DNA from: JAJXWB01 sp047971685
GTDB lineage: Bacteria; Pseudomonadota; Alphaproteobacteria; Rhizobiales; Beijerinckiaceae
NCBI GenBank assembly: GCA_047971685.1
Contig: JBKDZW010000201.1
Span: 1 to 6,328, forward strand
Reading direction: 5' to 3'
Length of the DNA stretch: 6,328 nucleotides
Under the pieces are notes generated by a model, which saw nothing but the letters and a program-made list of their open reading frames with translations, did no database searches and had not been told where the DNA came from. Positions 1 to 6,084 of this stretch are shown piece after piece. The stretch's first letter is position 1; every line of letters starts with the position of its first letter. A program made the translations under genes and the position numbers.

Positions 1-408
1 AACCTGATGAGCCTGATGGCTTGCGCGGCCAAGTTTCACGACATGCTGGCCGCCGCCAAGGGATCGCTCATCATCGTGTCCTCGACGGCGGGCTTTCACG
101 CCACCAAGGGCAATCCCTCCTACAACGCCTCGAAGACAGGCGCTGTCGGTCTCACGCGCACATTGGGCCAGGCCTGGGCGGACGACGGCGTTCGCGTCAA
201 CGGCAGTGCGCCGGGTCTTGTCGATTCCAAGCTGACGAAAGTGACGACCGATCATCCCAAGCGGCTGGAGGGCGCCTTGCAGAAAATTCCGCTGCACCGC
301 CTCGGCACGCCGCAGGATATGGCGGGCGCAGCCCTCTTTCTCGCATCGCCCCTCTCCTCCTACATCGTCGGCCAGACCTTGATCGTCGACGGCGGCCTGA
401 TTCTGTGA
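1..408 (+). CDS. SDR family oxidoreductase, C-terminal part (5' end outside window)
   Basis: This is the last 135 residues of a short-chain dehydrogenase/reductase, an NAD(P)-dependent oxidoreductase of the classical FabG-like type. The frame is open from base 1 and stops at TGA 406-408. Numbering from the first visible codon, the catalytic Ser is probably residue 28 (in IIVSSTAG). The YNASK motif gives Tyr41 and Lys45, and the 13-residue Ser-Tyr spacing is normal for the family. RVNGSAPG follows (usually RVNAIAPG), then PLHRLGTPQDMAGAALFLAS and the typical end VGQTLIVDGG. The N-terminal cofactor-binding glycine motif and NNAG are missing only because about 110 residues lie upstream of the window. 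The substrate cannot be told; SDRs of this shape act on many alcohols and ketones. The gene converges on the oxidoreductase gene, so no operon link is visible. The ATG at base 7 is internal and not the start. Confidence 0.93.
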   Translation, partial: NLMSLMACAAKFHDMLAAAKGSLIIVSSTAGFHATKGNPSYNASKTGAVGLTRTLGQAWADDGVRVNGSAPGLVDSKLTKVTTDHPKRLEGALQKIPLHRLGTPQDMAGAALFLASPLSSYIVGQTLIVDGGLIL

Positions 409-427
409 GACTGGCAGGAATCCTTCA

Positions 428-450
428 GGACGCGCCTTCCAGGCGCATCC
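428..450 (+). terminator. Imperfect hairpin just after the SDR gene
   Basis: GCGCCT (432-437) and AGGCGC (441-446) form a 6-bp stem around a TCC loop. One mismatch further out, GGA 428-430 pairs with TCC 448-450. It lies 20 bp after the SDR stop codon. No T run follows, so it is at best a weak or Rho-assisted terminator or a 3'-end stabilising hairpin. Confidence 0.3.
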
Positions 451-499
451 TTGATGCGAGAGGATTCTGATGCTTATTCCGATACTTTAAGTCAGGCGT

Positions 500-531
500 T
501 CGGGGCGGAAACAAATTCGTCTCCGCCCCGA
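500..531. terminator. Perfect 10-bp hairpin between convergent genes, possible bidirectional terminator
   Basis: TCGGGGCGGA (500-509) is exactly reverse-complementary to TCCGCCCCGA (522-531), with a 12-nt loop. It sits between two converging genes, 11 bp beyond the oxidoreductase stop codon (542-544, TAG on the minus strand), where a shared terminator is expected. Neither strand shows a proper T tract after the stem: the plus strand reads TCCCTTAAA and the minus strand ACGCCTGACTT. Termination is therefore inferred from position and stem strength only. Confidence 0.6.
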
Positions 532-541
532 TCCCTTAAAC

Positions 542-3500
542 CTACTCCGCCGCCGTGCGCATCGCCTGCGGCGCCTTGAACGCCTGAAGCAGGCGCTGGC
601 GTTCGATGACGGCCTTTTTTGCGTTGGCCTCCTTGATATGGCCAAAGCCGCGGATCGACAGCGGCAGGCGCGCGAGCGCGACGGCCGTTGCGTGATTGGC
701 CGGCGACAGGGCCCCAAGCAATTCACGCATCGTCTGCTCGTATTCCTCGATCAGCGCGCGCTCCATGCGCCGCTCTTCGGTTCTCCCGAAGATATCGAAG
801 ACGCCGCCGCGCAGGCCCTTGAGGCCGGCGACGAGACGCAGCGCCGTCATCATCCACGGACCGAATTTCATCTTTTCCAGATGTCCGGTCGCGCCATTGC
901 GACGCGCCAGCAGCGGCGGCGCCATGTGGAAGGTCAGCGTGTAATCGCCGTCGAACTGGCGGGCGAGTTTTTTATGGAATTCGCGGTTGGCATAGAGCCG
1001 GGCGACTTCGTATTCGTCCTTGTAGCTCATCAGTTTGAAGAAGCCGTCGGCGACCGCTTCGGCAAGCCCGTCCGCACCTTTCGCTTTCGCCTGCTCGGCC
1101 CCGGCGGCTTCGTCTACCAGGCGCTGGTAACGCTGCGCCCATCCGGCGTTCTGATAGCCGGTGAGGAAGGCGATGCGGCGGGCTTTCTTCTGCTCGGCGG
1201 TTTCTTCCTCGACCTCGGGGATTTCGAGCGAGCGCACCGCCTCGTGCACGCGCTTGGGATCATGCGCTGCAAGCCGGCCCCAGCGGAAAGCGTCCTTGTT
1301 GGCCTCGACAGCCACGCCGTTCAGTTCTATGGCGCGTTCGAGCGCGGCCAGCGACAACGGCAGCAGCCCCTTCTGCCACGCAAAGCCCATCATGAAGGGA
1401 TTGGTGAAGATGGCGTCGCCCATCAACGCGGTGGCAAGGCCAGTCGCGTCGATAATGTCGAGATGGTCGGCGCCGAGCGCATCGACGAGACCCTTGCGCA
1501 TATGGGCGGTCGCAAAGTCGAGATCGGGATTGACGACGAAGGCGGCGGTCGGTTGCAGGTCGCCGTTGATGACGGCGCGCGTGACGCCGCGCTCGAGACG
1601 CGACAGCGCGTTCGATTGCGCCGACACGATCATGTCGCAGCCGATCAGCAGGTCCGCACCGCCCGGCGCAATGCGCACGGCCGCGAGGTCTTCAGGCTCC
1701 GGAGCAAGCCGCACATGGCTCATGACCGCGCCGTTCTTCTGGCTGAGCCCGGTGAAGTCGAGCGTCGTGCAGCCGCGGCCCTCGACATGGGCGGCCATGC
1801 CGAGCAGCGCGCCGATGGTGATGACGCCGGTGCCGCCGATGCCGGTGACGAGCACGCCATAGGGCTGGAGCAGCGGTTTCAATTGCGGGTCGGGCAGGTC
1901 CGCGAACAGGCCGGCGGAATTTGCCCGTGTCTTTTCAACGCGGCGCAGGCTGCCGCCGTTGACGGTGACGAAGCTCGGGCAGAAGCCGGTGATGCAGGAA
2001 AAATCCTTGTTGCAATTGGACTGGTCGATCTGCCGCTTGCGTCCGAACACGGTTTCGAGCGGCTTCACCGACACGCAATTCGATTGTTCCGAGCAATCGC
2101 CGCAGCTCTCGCACACGAGATCGTTGATGAAGGCGCGCCTGGCCGGATCGGGGAACAGTCCGCGCTTGCGGCGCCGGCGCTTTTCGGCTGCGCAGGTCTG
2201 GTCGTAGATTAGGACGGTCAGACCCTTGGTTTCGCGCAGGTCTTTCTGCACAATGTCCAGTTCGCTGCGGTGATAGACGCGCGCGCCGGCGGGGAAGAAG
2301 CCGACAGGCGGATATTTTTCCGGTTCGTCGGTAACGATGACGAGTTTCTTGGCGCCTTCCGCGACCACCTGATGGGCGATCTGCGACACCGTGAAGCCGG
2401 ATTCGGCGGGCTGGCCGCCGGTCATGGCCACGGCGTCGTTATAGAGAATCTTGTACGTGATGTTGACGCCGGCGGCGGCCGATGCGCGCAGCGCCAGCAG
2501 GCCCGAATGGGTATAGGTGCCGTCGCCCAGATTCTGGAAGATGTGCGGCTCGTCGGTGAAGGGCGCCTGGCCGATCCAGTTCGCGCCTTCCCCGCCCATA
2601 TGCGTGATCGTCGCCGTGCGGCGCGTCGGATTGTAGAGCGCCATGCCGTGACAGCCGATGCCGGCCATGGCGCGGCTGCCTTCGGGCACCTTGGTGGAGG
2701 TGTTGTGCGGGCAGCCCGAACAGAAATAGGGCGTGCGCGGCGTCTGCGTGGCCGACGGCGCGCGCTCCAGCGCCTCGAAACTGTCGAGACGCGCGACGCG
2801 CTGGGCGAGCGCCGCATCGTCGTGGCCGAGGCGTTTCAGCCGCGCAACGATGGCGCGCGCCACCATGGTCGGCGACAATTCGTTCGTGCTCGGAAGCAGG
2901 ATCGCGCCCGTCTCCTCGCGCTTGCCGACAATGCTCGGACGGCGGTCTGCCGGCATGTTGTAGAGAATGCGCACGAGCTGGTTCTCGATGAAGCCGCGCT
3001 TCTCCTCGACGACGAGCACGTCTTGCAGGCCGTCGGCAAAGCGGCGCGCGCCTTCTTCCTCGAGCGGCCAGGTGAGCGCCACCTTGTAGATGCGCAATCC
3101 AAGTTCGGCCGCGCGAGAATTGGAAATGCCGAGATCGGCCAGCGCCTGCATCACGTCGAGATAGGCTTTGCCGGTCGTGATAATGCCGAGGCGGGCGGGC
3201 TTGCCGTCGACTACGATGCGGTCGAGCGCATTGGCGCGGGCAAACGCCGCCACCGCCTGCATGCGCGGCCCGTGCAGGCGTGCTTCCTGCACAAGCGGCG
3301 CGTCCGGCCAGCGGATGTTCAGGCCATCCGGCGGCATTTCAAAATCGTCGGGCGTGATGATTTTTATGCGCGAGGGATCGGTGTGGATGGAGGCGGAGCT
3401 CTCGACCGTCTCGGCGATGGTTTTGAAACCGACCCAGCAGCCGGAATAGCGCGACAGGGCAAAGCCCATGAGGCCGAGGTCGAGATAATCCTGGACATTG

Positions 3501-4084
3501 GCGGGATTGATGATCGGCATGAGGGCCGCAGCGTAGATCTGCTCGCTCTGATGGGCGAGCGTCGAGGACTGGCAGCCGTGATCGTCGCCCGCAAAGGCCA
3601 GCACGCCGCCGTTCTTCGACGTGCCCGCGCTGTTGGCGTGCTTCAGCACGTCGACGGAGCGGTCGACGCCCGGCCCCTTGCCGTACCAGATGCCGAACAC
3701 GCCATCGACATTGGCGCCGGGAAACATGCCGACCTGCTGGGAGCCCCAGACCGAGGTCGCCGCGAGATCCTCGTTGAGGCCAGGCTGGAAATGGATGTTA
3801 TGCGCCTTGAGGTGCGATTTCGCGCGCCACAGCGCATGATCGTACATGCCGAGCGGCGAACCGCGATAGCCGGAGACGAAGCCGCCGGTGTTGAGGCCCG
3901 CCGCCTTGTCGCGCTCGTATTGCAGGATCGGCAGGCGCACCAGCGCCTGAATGCCCGAGAGATAGATGCGCCCCGAGGGCAGGGTGTATTTGTCGTCTAT
4001 GCCGACACTGGCCAGTTCCGGCGCGTTGTTTGCCAGTTCTGACGCATCGATGGTTGCCGCTCCGGCGTTGACCGCTTCGGACAT
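542..4084 (-). CDS. Fused indolepyruvate:ferredoxin oxidoreductase family protein (IorA-IorB fusion, 1180 aa)
   Basis: This is a cytoplasmic thiamine-diphosphate and iron-sulfur enzyme that oxidatively decarboxylates a 2-oxo acid to its acyl-CoA and reduces ferredoxin. Indole-3-pyruvate or other arylpyruvates are the family's usual assignment; branched-chain 2-oxo acids are possible. Domains in order: N-terminal TPP (PYR-type) region about residues 35-240 (SGYRGSPLG, GDDHGCQSS); linker region 295-380; TPP-binding core 450-630 with CSGCPH (454-460) and the TPP motif GDG (520-522) followed 27 residues later by Asn549; a seven-cysteine Fe-S region (Cys658, 661, 664, 670, 691, 697, 702); an IorB/POR-gamma domain from about 743 with GIGGTG (748-753); and a C-terminal DUF6537-like region of about 955-1165. 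The length of 1180 fits the single-gene proteobacterial form. The frame stays open upstream to 4468, but the start at 4084 is preferred: AAGGGA lies 6 nt ahead, and the upstream peptide is Arg-rich with no recognisable domain. No frameshift is visible. The divergent Lrp/AsnC gene is its likely regulator. Confidence 0.95.
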   Translation of the reverse strand: MSEAVNAGAATIDASELANNAPELASVGIDDKYTLPSGRIYLSGIQALVRLPILQYERDKAAGLNTGGFVSGYRGSPLGMYDHALWRAKSHLKAHNIHFQPGLNEDLAATSVWGSQQVGMFPGANVDGVFGIWYGKGPGVDRSVDVLKHANSAGTSKNGGVLAFAGDDHGCQSSTLAHQSEQIYAAALMPIINPANVQDYLDLGLMGFALSRYSGCWVGFKTIAETVESSASIHTDPSRIKIITPDDFEMPPDGLNIRWPDAPLVQEARLHGPRMQAVAAFARANALDRIVVDGKPARLGIITTGKAYLDVMQALADLGISNSRAAELGLRIYKVALTWPLEEEGARRFADGLQDVLVVEEKRGFIENQLVRILYNMPADRRPSIVGKREETGAILLPSTNELSPTMVARAIVARLKRLGHDDAALAQRVARLDSFEALERAPSATQTPRTPYFCSGCPHNTSTKVPEGSRAMAGIGCHGMALYNPTRRTATITHMGGEGANWIGQAPFTDEPHIFQNLGDGTYTHSGLLALRASAAAGVNITYKILYNDAVAMTGGQPAESGFTVSQIAHQVVAEGAKKLVIVTDEPEKYPPVGFFPAGARVYHRSELDIVQKDLRETKGLTVLIYDQTCAAEKRRRRKRGLFPDPARRAFINDLVCESCGDCSEQSNCVSVKPLETVFGRKRQIDQSNCNKDFSCITGFCPSFVTVNGGSLRRVEKTRANSAGLFADLPDPQLKPLLQPYGVLVTGIGGTGVITIGALLGMAAHVEGRGCTTLDFTGLSQKNGAVMSHVRLAPEPEDLAAVRIAPGGADLLIGCDMIVSAQSNALSRLERGVTRAVINGDLQPTAAFVVNPDLDFATAHMRKGLVDALGADHLDIIDATGLATALMGDAIFTNPFMMGFAWQKGLLPLSLAALERAIELNGVAVEANKDAFRWGRLAAHDPKRVHEAVRSLEIPEVEEETAEQKKARRIAFLTGYQNAGWAQRYQRLVDEAAGAEQAKAKGADGLAEAVADGFFKLMSYKDEYEVARLYANREFHKKLARQFDGDYTLTFHMAPPLLARRNGATGHLEKMKFGPWMMTALRLVAGLKGLRGGVFDIFGRTEERRMERALIEEYEQTMRELLGALSPANHATAVALARLPLSIRGFGHIKEANAKKAVIERQRLLQAFKAPQAMRTAAE

Positions 4085-4090
4085 TTCGCT

Positions 4091-4096
4091 TCCCTT
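4091..4096 (-). promoter_or_regulatory. Ribosome binding site of the oxidoreductase gene
   Basis: On the minus strand AAGGGA (4096 down to 4091) precedes the ATG at 4084-4082 by 6 nt. It supports the 1180-residue start over longer in-frame versions that reach into the divergent promoter region. Confidence 0.6.
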
Positions 4097-4126
4097 CGCG
4101 CCGATCTTGCCGGCTTTGTCTTGATT

Positions 4127-4141
4127 GCGGCGTTTCGCCGC
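4127..4141. other. Small perfect hairpin in the oxidoreductase leader
   Basis: GCGGCG (4127-4132), loop TTT, CGCCGC (4136-4141). The hairpin lies 43 to 57 nt ahead of the oxidoreductase start codon and would be in the mRNA leader if transcription starts upstream of it. No T run follows in either direction, and no riboswitch or leader peptide could be recognised around it. Confidence 0.3.
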
Positions 4142-4150
4142 CGTTGTCCG

Positions 4151-4257
4151 GTCAAGACTAGCGCTTCGGCCGGCCTTGCGCATCCCGTTTCGCATGCGCT
4201 GACCGCGCGGCGCCCATGCGGCAACGCGATGTTTTTGCAAGGCTCGCGTCAAGACTA
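4151..4257. repeat. 10-bp exact direct repeat GTCAAGACTA, two copies
   Basis: GTCAAGACTA occurs at 4151-4160 and 4248-4257, starts 97 bp apart. Read on the minus strand, each copy contains CTTGAC, close to the alphaproteobacterial -35 consensus. The 7-mer TCAAGAC also occurs at 4465-4471 and, inverted (GTCTTGA), at 4118-4124. These could be duplicated promoter elements or regulator half-sites. Confidence 0.45.
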
Positions 4258-4278
4258 TTGCCAAGACTGTTTCAAGGC
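4237..4278. repeat. Phased array of four NCAAGRC direct repeats, candidate operator
   Basis: GCAAGGC (4237), TCAAGAC (4249), CCAAGAC (4261) and TCAAGGC (4272) follow each other at start-to-start distances of 12, 12 and 11 bp, about one turn of B-DNA. Copies on one helix face suit cooperative binding of an oligomeric regulator. Lrp/AsnC proteins form octamers or larger assemblies and often bind phased sites, so the adjacent regulator is the natural candidate. The motif does not match a known Lrp consensus that I can recall, so the link is inference. Confidence 0.45.
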
Positions 4279-4293
4279 GGCGCGCATTGCGGA

Positions 4294-4326
4294 CGCGGCT
4301 TGGCTGGCTCGCGGCGCGGCTTGGCT
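4294..4326. repeat. 12-bp exact direct repeat CGCGGCTTGGCT, 21 bp apart
   Basis: Copies lie at 4294-4305 and 4315-4326, separated by 9 bp; the 21-bp period is two helical turns. Each carries the inverted form of the CAAG core (CTTG). The pair lies just regulator-side of the phased array. Confidence 0.45.
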
Positions 4327-4371
4327 TGAACTCCACTTGCCAAGGGCGACAAAATTGTTTCCCTAGGGCGG

Positions 4372-4400
4372 CGCGCGCTTCGAGAGAATCAAGGCGCGCG
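4372..4400. repeat. Imperfect inverted repeat upstream of the Lrp/AsnC gene
   Basis: CGCGCGCTT (4372-4380) faces AAGGCGCGCG (4391-4400) across a 10-nt loop, with a single bulged base. It lies about 95 bp before the regulator's start codon. It may be an mRNA leader structure or a protein site; the sequence does not decide. Confidence 0.3.
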
Positions 4401-4494
4401 TTCCGGTTCGTCAATTGCGAGCGGCTTGTCCGCCCTTTGTCGCGGCTGCAAAAGCAGGGTTGCTTCAAGACGCAGATTTACGCGGGGTTGCGCC

Positions 4495-4962
4495 ATGGAC
4501 GTCATCGACCGCAAGATATTGCGCGAATTGCAGATGGATGCGTCGATCTCGATCGCCGAATTGTCCGACCGGGTCGGTCTCTCGCAGACGCCATGCTGGA
4601 AGCGTGTACAGAAGCTGGAGGCCGCCGGCGTCATTCTGGGCCGCGTCGCGCTGCTGGCGCCGGAGAAGCTCGGGCTCGGGCTCACCGTATTCGTTTCCAT
4701 AGAGGCGCCCGATCATTCCGACGCCTGGCTGTCGAAATTCGCCTCCGCCGTTTCCGCCATGCCCGAAATCATGGAACTCTACCGCATGGCCGGCGATGTC
4801 GATTACATGCTGCGCGTGGTTGTCGCCGACATGGCCGCCTATGACGCTTTCTATAAAAGACTGATCGGCACGATCCCGCTCAAGAATGTCACGTCGCGTT
4901 TTGCGATGGAGCGGATCAAGTCGACGACCGCCTATCAGATCGTTCTACCGGCAAAATCCTAA
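4495..4962 (+). CDS. Lrp/AsnC family transcriptional regulator (155 aa)
   Basis: This is a DNA-binding regulator of the leucine-responsive/feast-famine family, usually controlled by an amino acid. The N-terminus MDVIDRKILRELQMDASIS leads into a winged helix-turn-helix at about residues 18-45 (IAELSDRVGLSQTPCWKRVQ, LEAAGVI). A linker strand (ALLAPEKLGLGLTVFVSIE) leads to the C-terminal RAM ligand-binding and oligomerisation domain, about 62-145, with GDVDYMLRV at 100-108 and the typical tail KSTTAYQIVLP. The length of 155 is normal. The ATG at 4495 is chosen because the family's N-terminal motif begins right there and GGGG (4484-4487) lies 7 nt ahead; the frame is open further upstream only into unrelated sequence. 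The gene is divergent from the fused oxidoreductase across a repeat-rich region and 24 bp ahead of the acyltransferase gene, so it may control both directions and itself. The ligand is unknown; an aromatic or branched-chain amino acid or its 2-oxo acid would fit the neighbour. Confidence 0.95.
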   Translation: MDVIDRKILRELQMDASISIAELSDRVGLSQTPCWKRVQKLEAAGVILGRVALLAPEKLGLGLTVFVSIEAPDHSDAWLSKFASAVSAMPEIMELYRMAGDVDYMLRVVVADMAAYDAFYKRLIGTIPLKNVTSRFAMERIKSTTAYQIVLPAKS

Positions 4963-4970
4963 TTCAGCGC

Positions 4971-4975
4971 AGGAG
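4971..4975 (+). promoter_or_regulatory. Ribosome binding site of the OpgC-family gene
   Basis: AGGAG (4971-4975) lies 11 nt before the ATG at 4987, within the 24-bp gap after the regulator's stop. A closer GGAAGG (4980-4985) is probably too near the ATG to serve. The short gap without a visible promoter or terminator suggests cotranscription with the regulator. Confidence 0.55.
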
Positions 4976-4986
4976 CGGCGGAAGGC

Positions 4987-6084
4987 ATGCGCGCGCCCAA
5001 CGAAATAGATTTCTGGCGGGGCTTCGCCCTGTTGACCATTTTCATCAATCATGTGCCCGGCATTATTTTCGAGCGCTTCACCTCGCGCAATTTCATGCTG
5101 GGCGACAGCGCCGAAATGTTCGTCTTTCTGGCGGGCTGTTCGATGCGTTTCGTCGTGGGCGCCGGCGAGAAGCGCGCGCCGATGCGCGATGTCTCGTTCC
5201 GCCTGCTCGGCCGCGCGGTGCAGATCTATGCCGCGCAAACCCTCATCACCATGGTCGCGCTGGCCCTGCTGGCGGCGTCCGCCATGTTTCTGGCGCAGCC
5301 GGCCTTGCTCGACTGGCACAATGCGGGCCCCGTCTTCCACGAGCCCGTCGAGACACACATAGGTCTCGTGCTGCTGACCCATCAGCTCGGCTATTTCAAC
5401 ATCCTGCCGCTTTACATCGTTCTGATGATCGGGGCGCCGCTCATCGCCTTTCTCGACCGCATCTCGCCCTGGCTCCTGCTGACGGTTTCGGCCGCGCTCT
5501 GGTTCGCCGTCCTGATAACGGGCTTCAACCTGCCGACATGGCCGATCGAGGGGACATGGTTCTTCAATCCGCTGGGCTGGCAATTCATCTATGTCTGCGG
5601 CTTCGTTCTGGCGGGCAGGGAGGGGCCGGGCGCGTTTGCGCGCAGGCATATCCGCTGGATCAGGATCGCGGCCGCGCCGTTTGTCGTTCTGGGCGCCATT
5701 TCCGCCTGGCACGGCTATTCGCCCTCGCCCGGCGACGTTCCCTCGCCCAAGCTGGTCTTTCTGTTCAACAAGACCTTCGATTCGCCGGCCCGGACGCTCC
5801 AGTTCCTGTGCGTGGTCGCCGTTGTCCACGGGCTCTGGGCGCGCCTGCCCGCCTGGTTCGATCACATCAGCGAATATTTCGCCCGCATCGGCCGGAATTC
5901 TCTCGAAGTCTTCTGCGTCTGCTCGGTGTTAAGCCTGTGCGGACAGATTGCCGGCTATATCTACGGCGGCGGTATCGCCAGAGATACGCTCGTGCTATCA
6001 ATCGGCATAGTTGTCATGGGATTTAGCGCGTGGCTAACCGAATGGCGCGCGAGATCGCGCGCCTCATCCTCGTCGCAAGCGTAG
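4987..6084 (+). CDS. OpgC-family polytopic membrane acyltransferase (365 aa)
   Basis: This is an inner-membrane protein of the OpgC family. In enterobacteria and Rhodobacter, OpgC adds succinyl groups to osmoregulated periplasmic glucans; more distant members probably acylate other envelope glycans. The N-terminus shows the family signature EIDFWRGFALLTIFINHVPG (residues 6-25; Asp8, Arg11, His22), then SAEMFVFLAG (41-50). The middle has NKTFDSPARTLQFL (261-274) and the C-terminal part GRNSLEVFCVCSVLSL (302-317). About ten membrane segments can be read, near residues 12-27, 42-58, 79-103, 134-156, 160-180, 196-210, 224-241, 268-287, 304-327 and 333-352. The length matches the family. No opgG or opgH homologue is in the window, so a role on periplasmic glucans is unproven and no symbol is given. 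The last 43 nt overlap the next gene. The tail after the final membrane segment is short, Arg/Ser-rich and probably cytoplasmic. Confidence 0.9.
   Translation: MRAPNEIDFWRGFALLTIFINHVPGIIFERFTSRNFMLGDSAEMFVFLAGCSMRFVVGAGEKRAPMRDVSFRLLGRAVQIYAAQTLITMVALALLAASAMFLAQPALLDWHNAGPVFHEPVETHIGLVLLTHQLGYFNILPLYIVLMIGAPLIAFLDRISPWLLLTVSAALWFAVLITGFNLPTWPIEGTWFFNPLGWQFIYVCGFVLAGREGPGAFARRHIRWIRIAAAPFVVLGAISAWHGYSPSPGDVPSPKLVFLFNKTFDSPARTLQFLCVVAVVHGLWARLPAWFDHISEYFARIGRNSLEVFCVCSVLSLCGQIAGYIYGGGIARDTLVLSIGIVVMGFSAWLTEWRARSRASSSSQA

Larger units (their letters stand above)
4085..4494. promoter_or_regulatory. Divergent control region between the oxidoreductase and the Lrp/AsnC gene
   Basis: These 410 bp hold no convincing gene. 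They separate two divergent starts and should contain both promoters and the regulator's operator. The words CAAG or CTTG occur 16 times, at 4106, 4120, 4153, 4175, 4238, 4250, 4262, 4273, 4299, 4320, 4325, 4336, 4341, 4390, 4425 and 4466; about three would be expected by chance at this length and base composition. Candidate -35 boxes CTTGAC face the oxidoreductase at 4156-4151 and 4253-4248, but I find no good -10 element at normal spacing for either gene, so no promoter is called. A CTTGGC (4320-4325) / GCCAAG (4339-4344) inverted repeat and the palindrome CCCTAGGG (4361-4368) are also present. Confidence 0.6.

Noticed and set aside
21..470. 149-codon plus-strand frame overlapping the SDR gene
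   Set aside because: It is an Arg-rich out-of-frame shadow of the SDR coding sequence, whose own frame has the YxxxK and other family motifs.
638..4042. Two very long plus-strand open frames (638-2212 and 2270-4042) opposite the oxidoreductase
   Set aside because: They read as the antisense of a clearly conserved enzyme: Arg/Ala/Gly/Asp-rich, with no recognisable domain. Long antisense frames are expected in GC-rich genes.
4325..4365. Possible promoter for the Lrp/AsnC gene (CTTGAA at 4325 or CTTGCC at 4336 as -35)
   Set aside because: No acceptable -10 hexamer occurs at 16-19 bp from either box, and CTTG words are so common here that a match has little weight.
4085..4468. 128-residue N-terminal extension of the oxidoreductase
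   Set aside because: The frame is open, but the peptide is Arg/Ala-rich and lacks a domain. It would cover the divergent promoter region, and a Shine-Dalgarno sequence sits before the 4084 start.
4426..4494. 23-residue N-terminal extension of the Lrp/AsnC protein from a TTG at 4426
   Set aside because: The standard family N-terminus begins exactly at the ATG at 4495, with a G-rich Shine-Dalgarno sequence 7 nt ahead. The extension has no family similarity.
4945..5865. 306-codon minus-strand open frame opposite the OpgC-family gene
   Set aside because: Its translation is Arg/Gln/Glu/Asp-rich and low in complexity, without a domain, while the plus strand encodes a membrane protein with clear family motifs.
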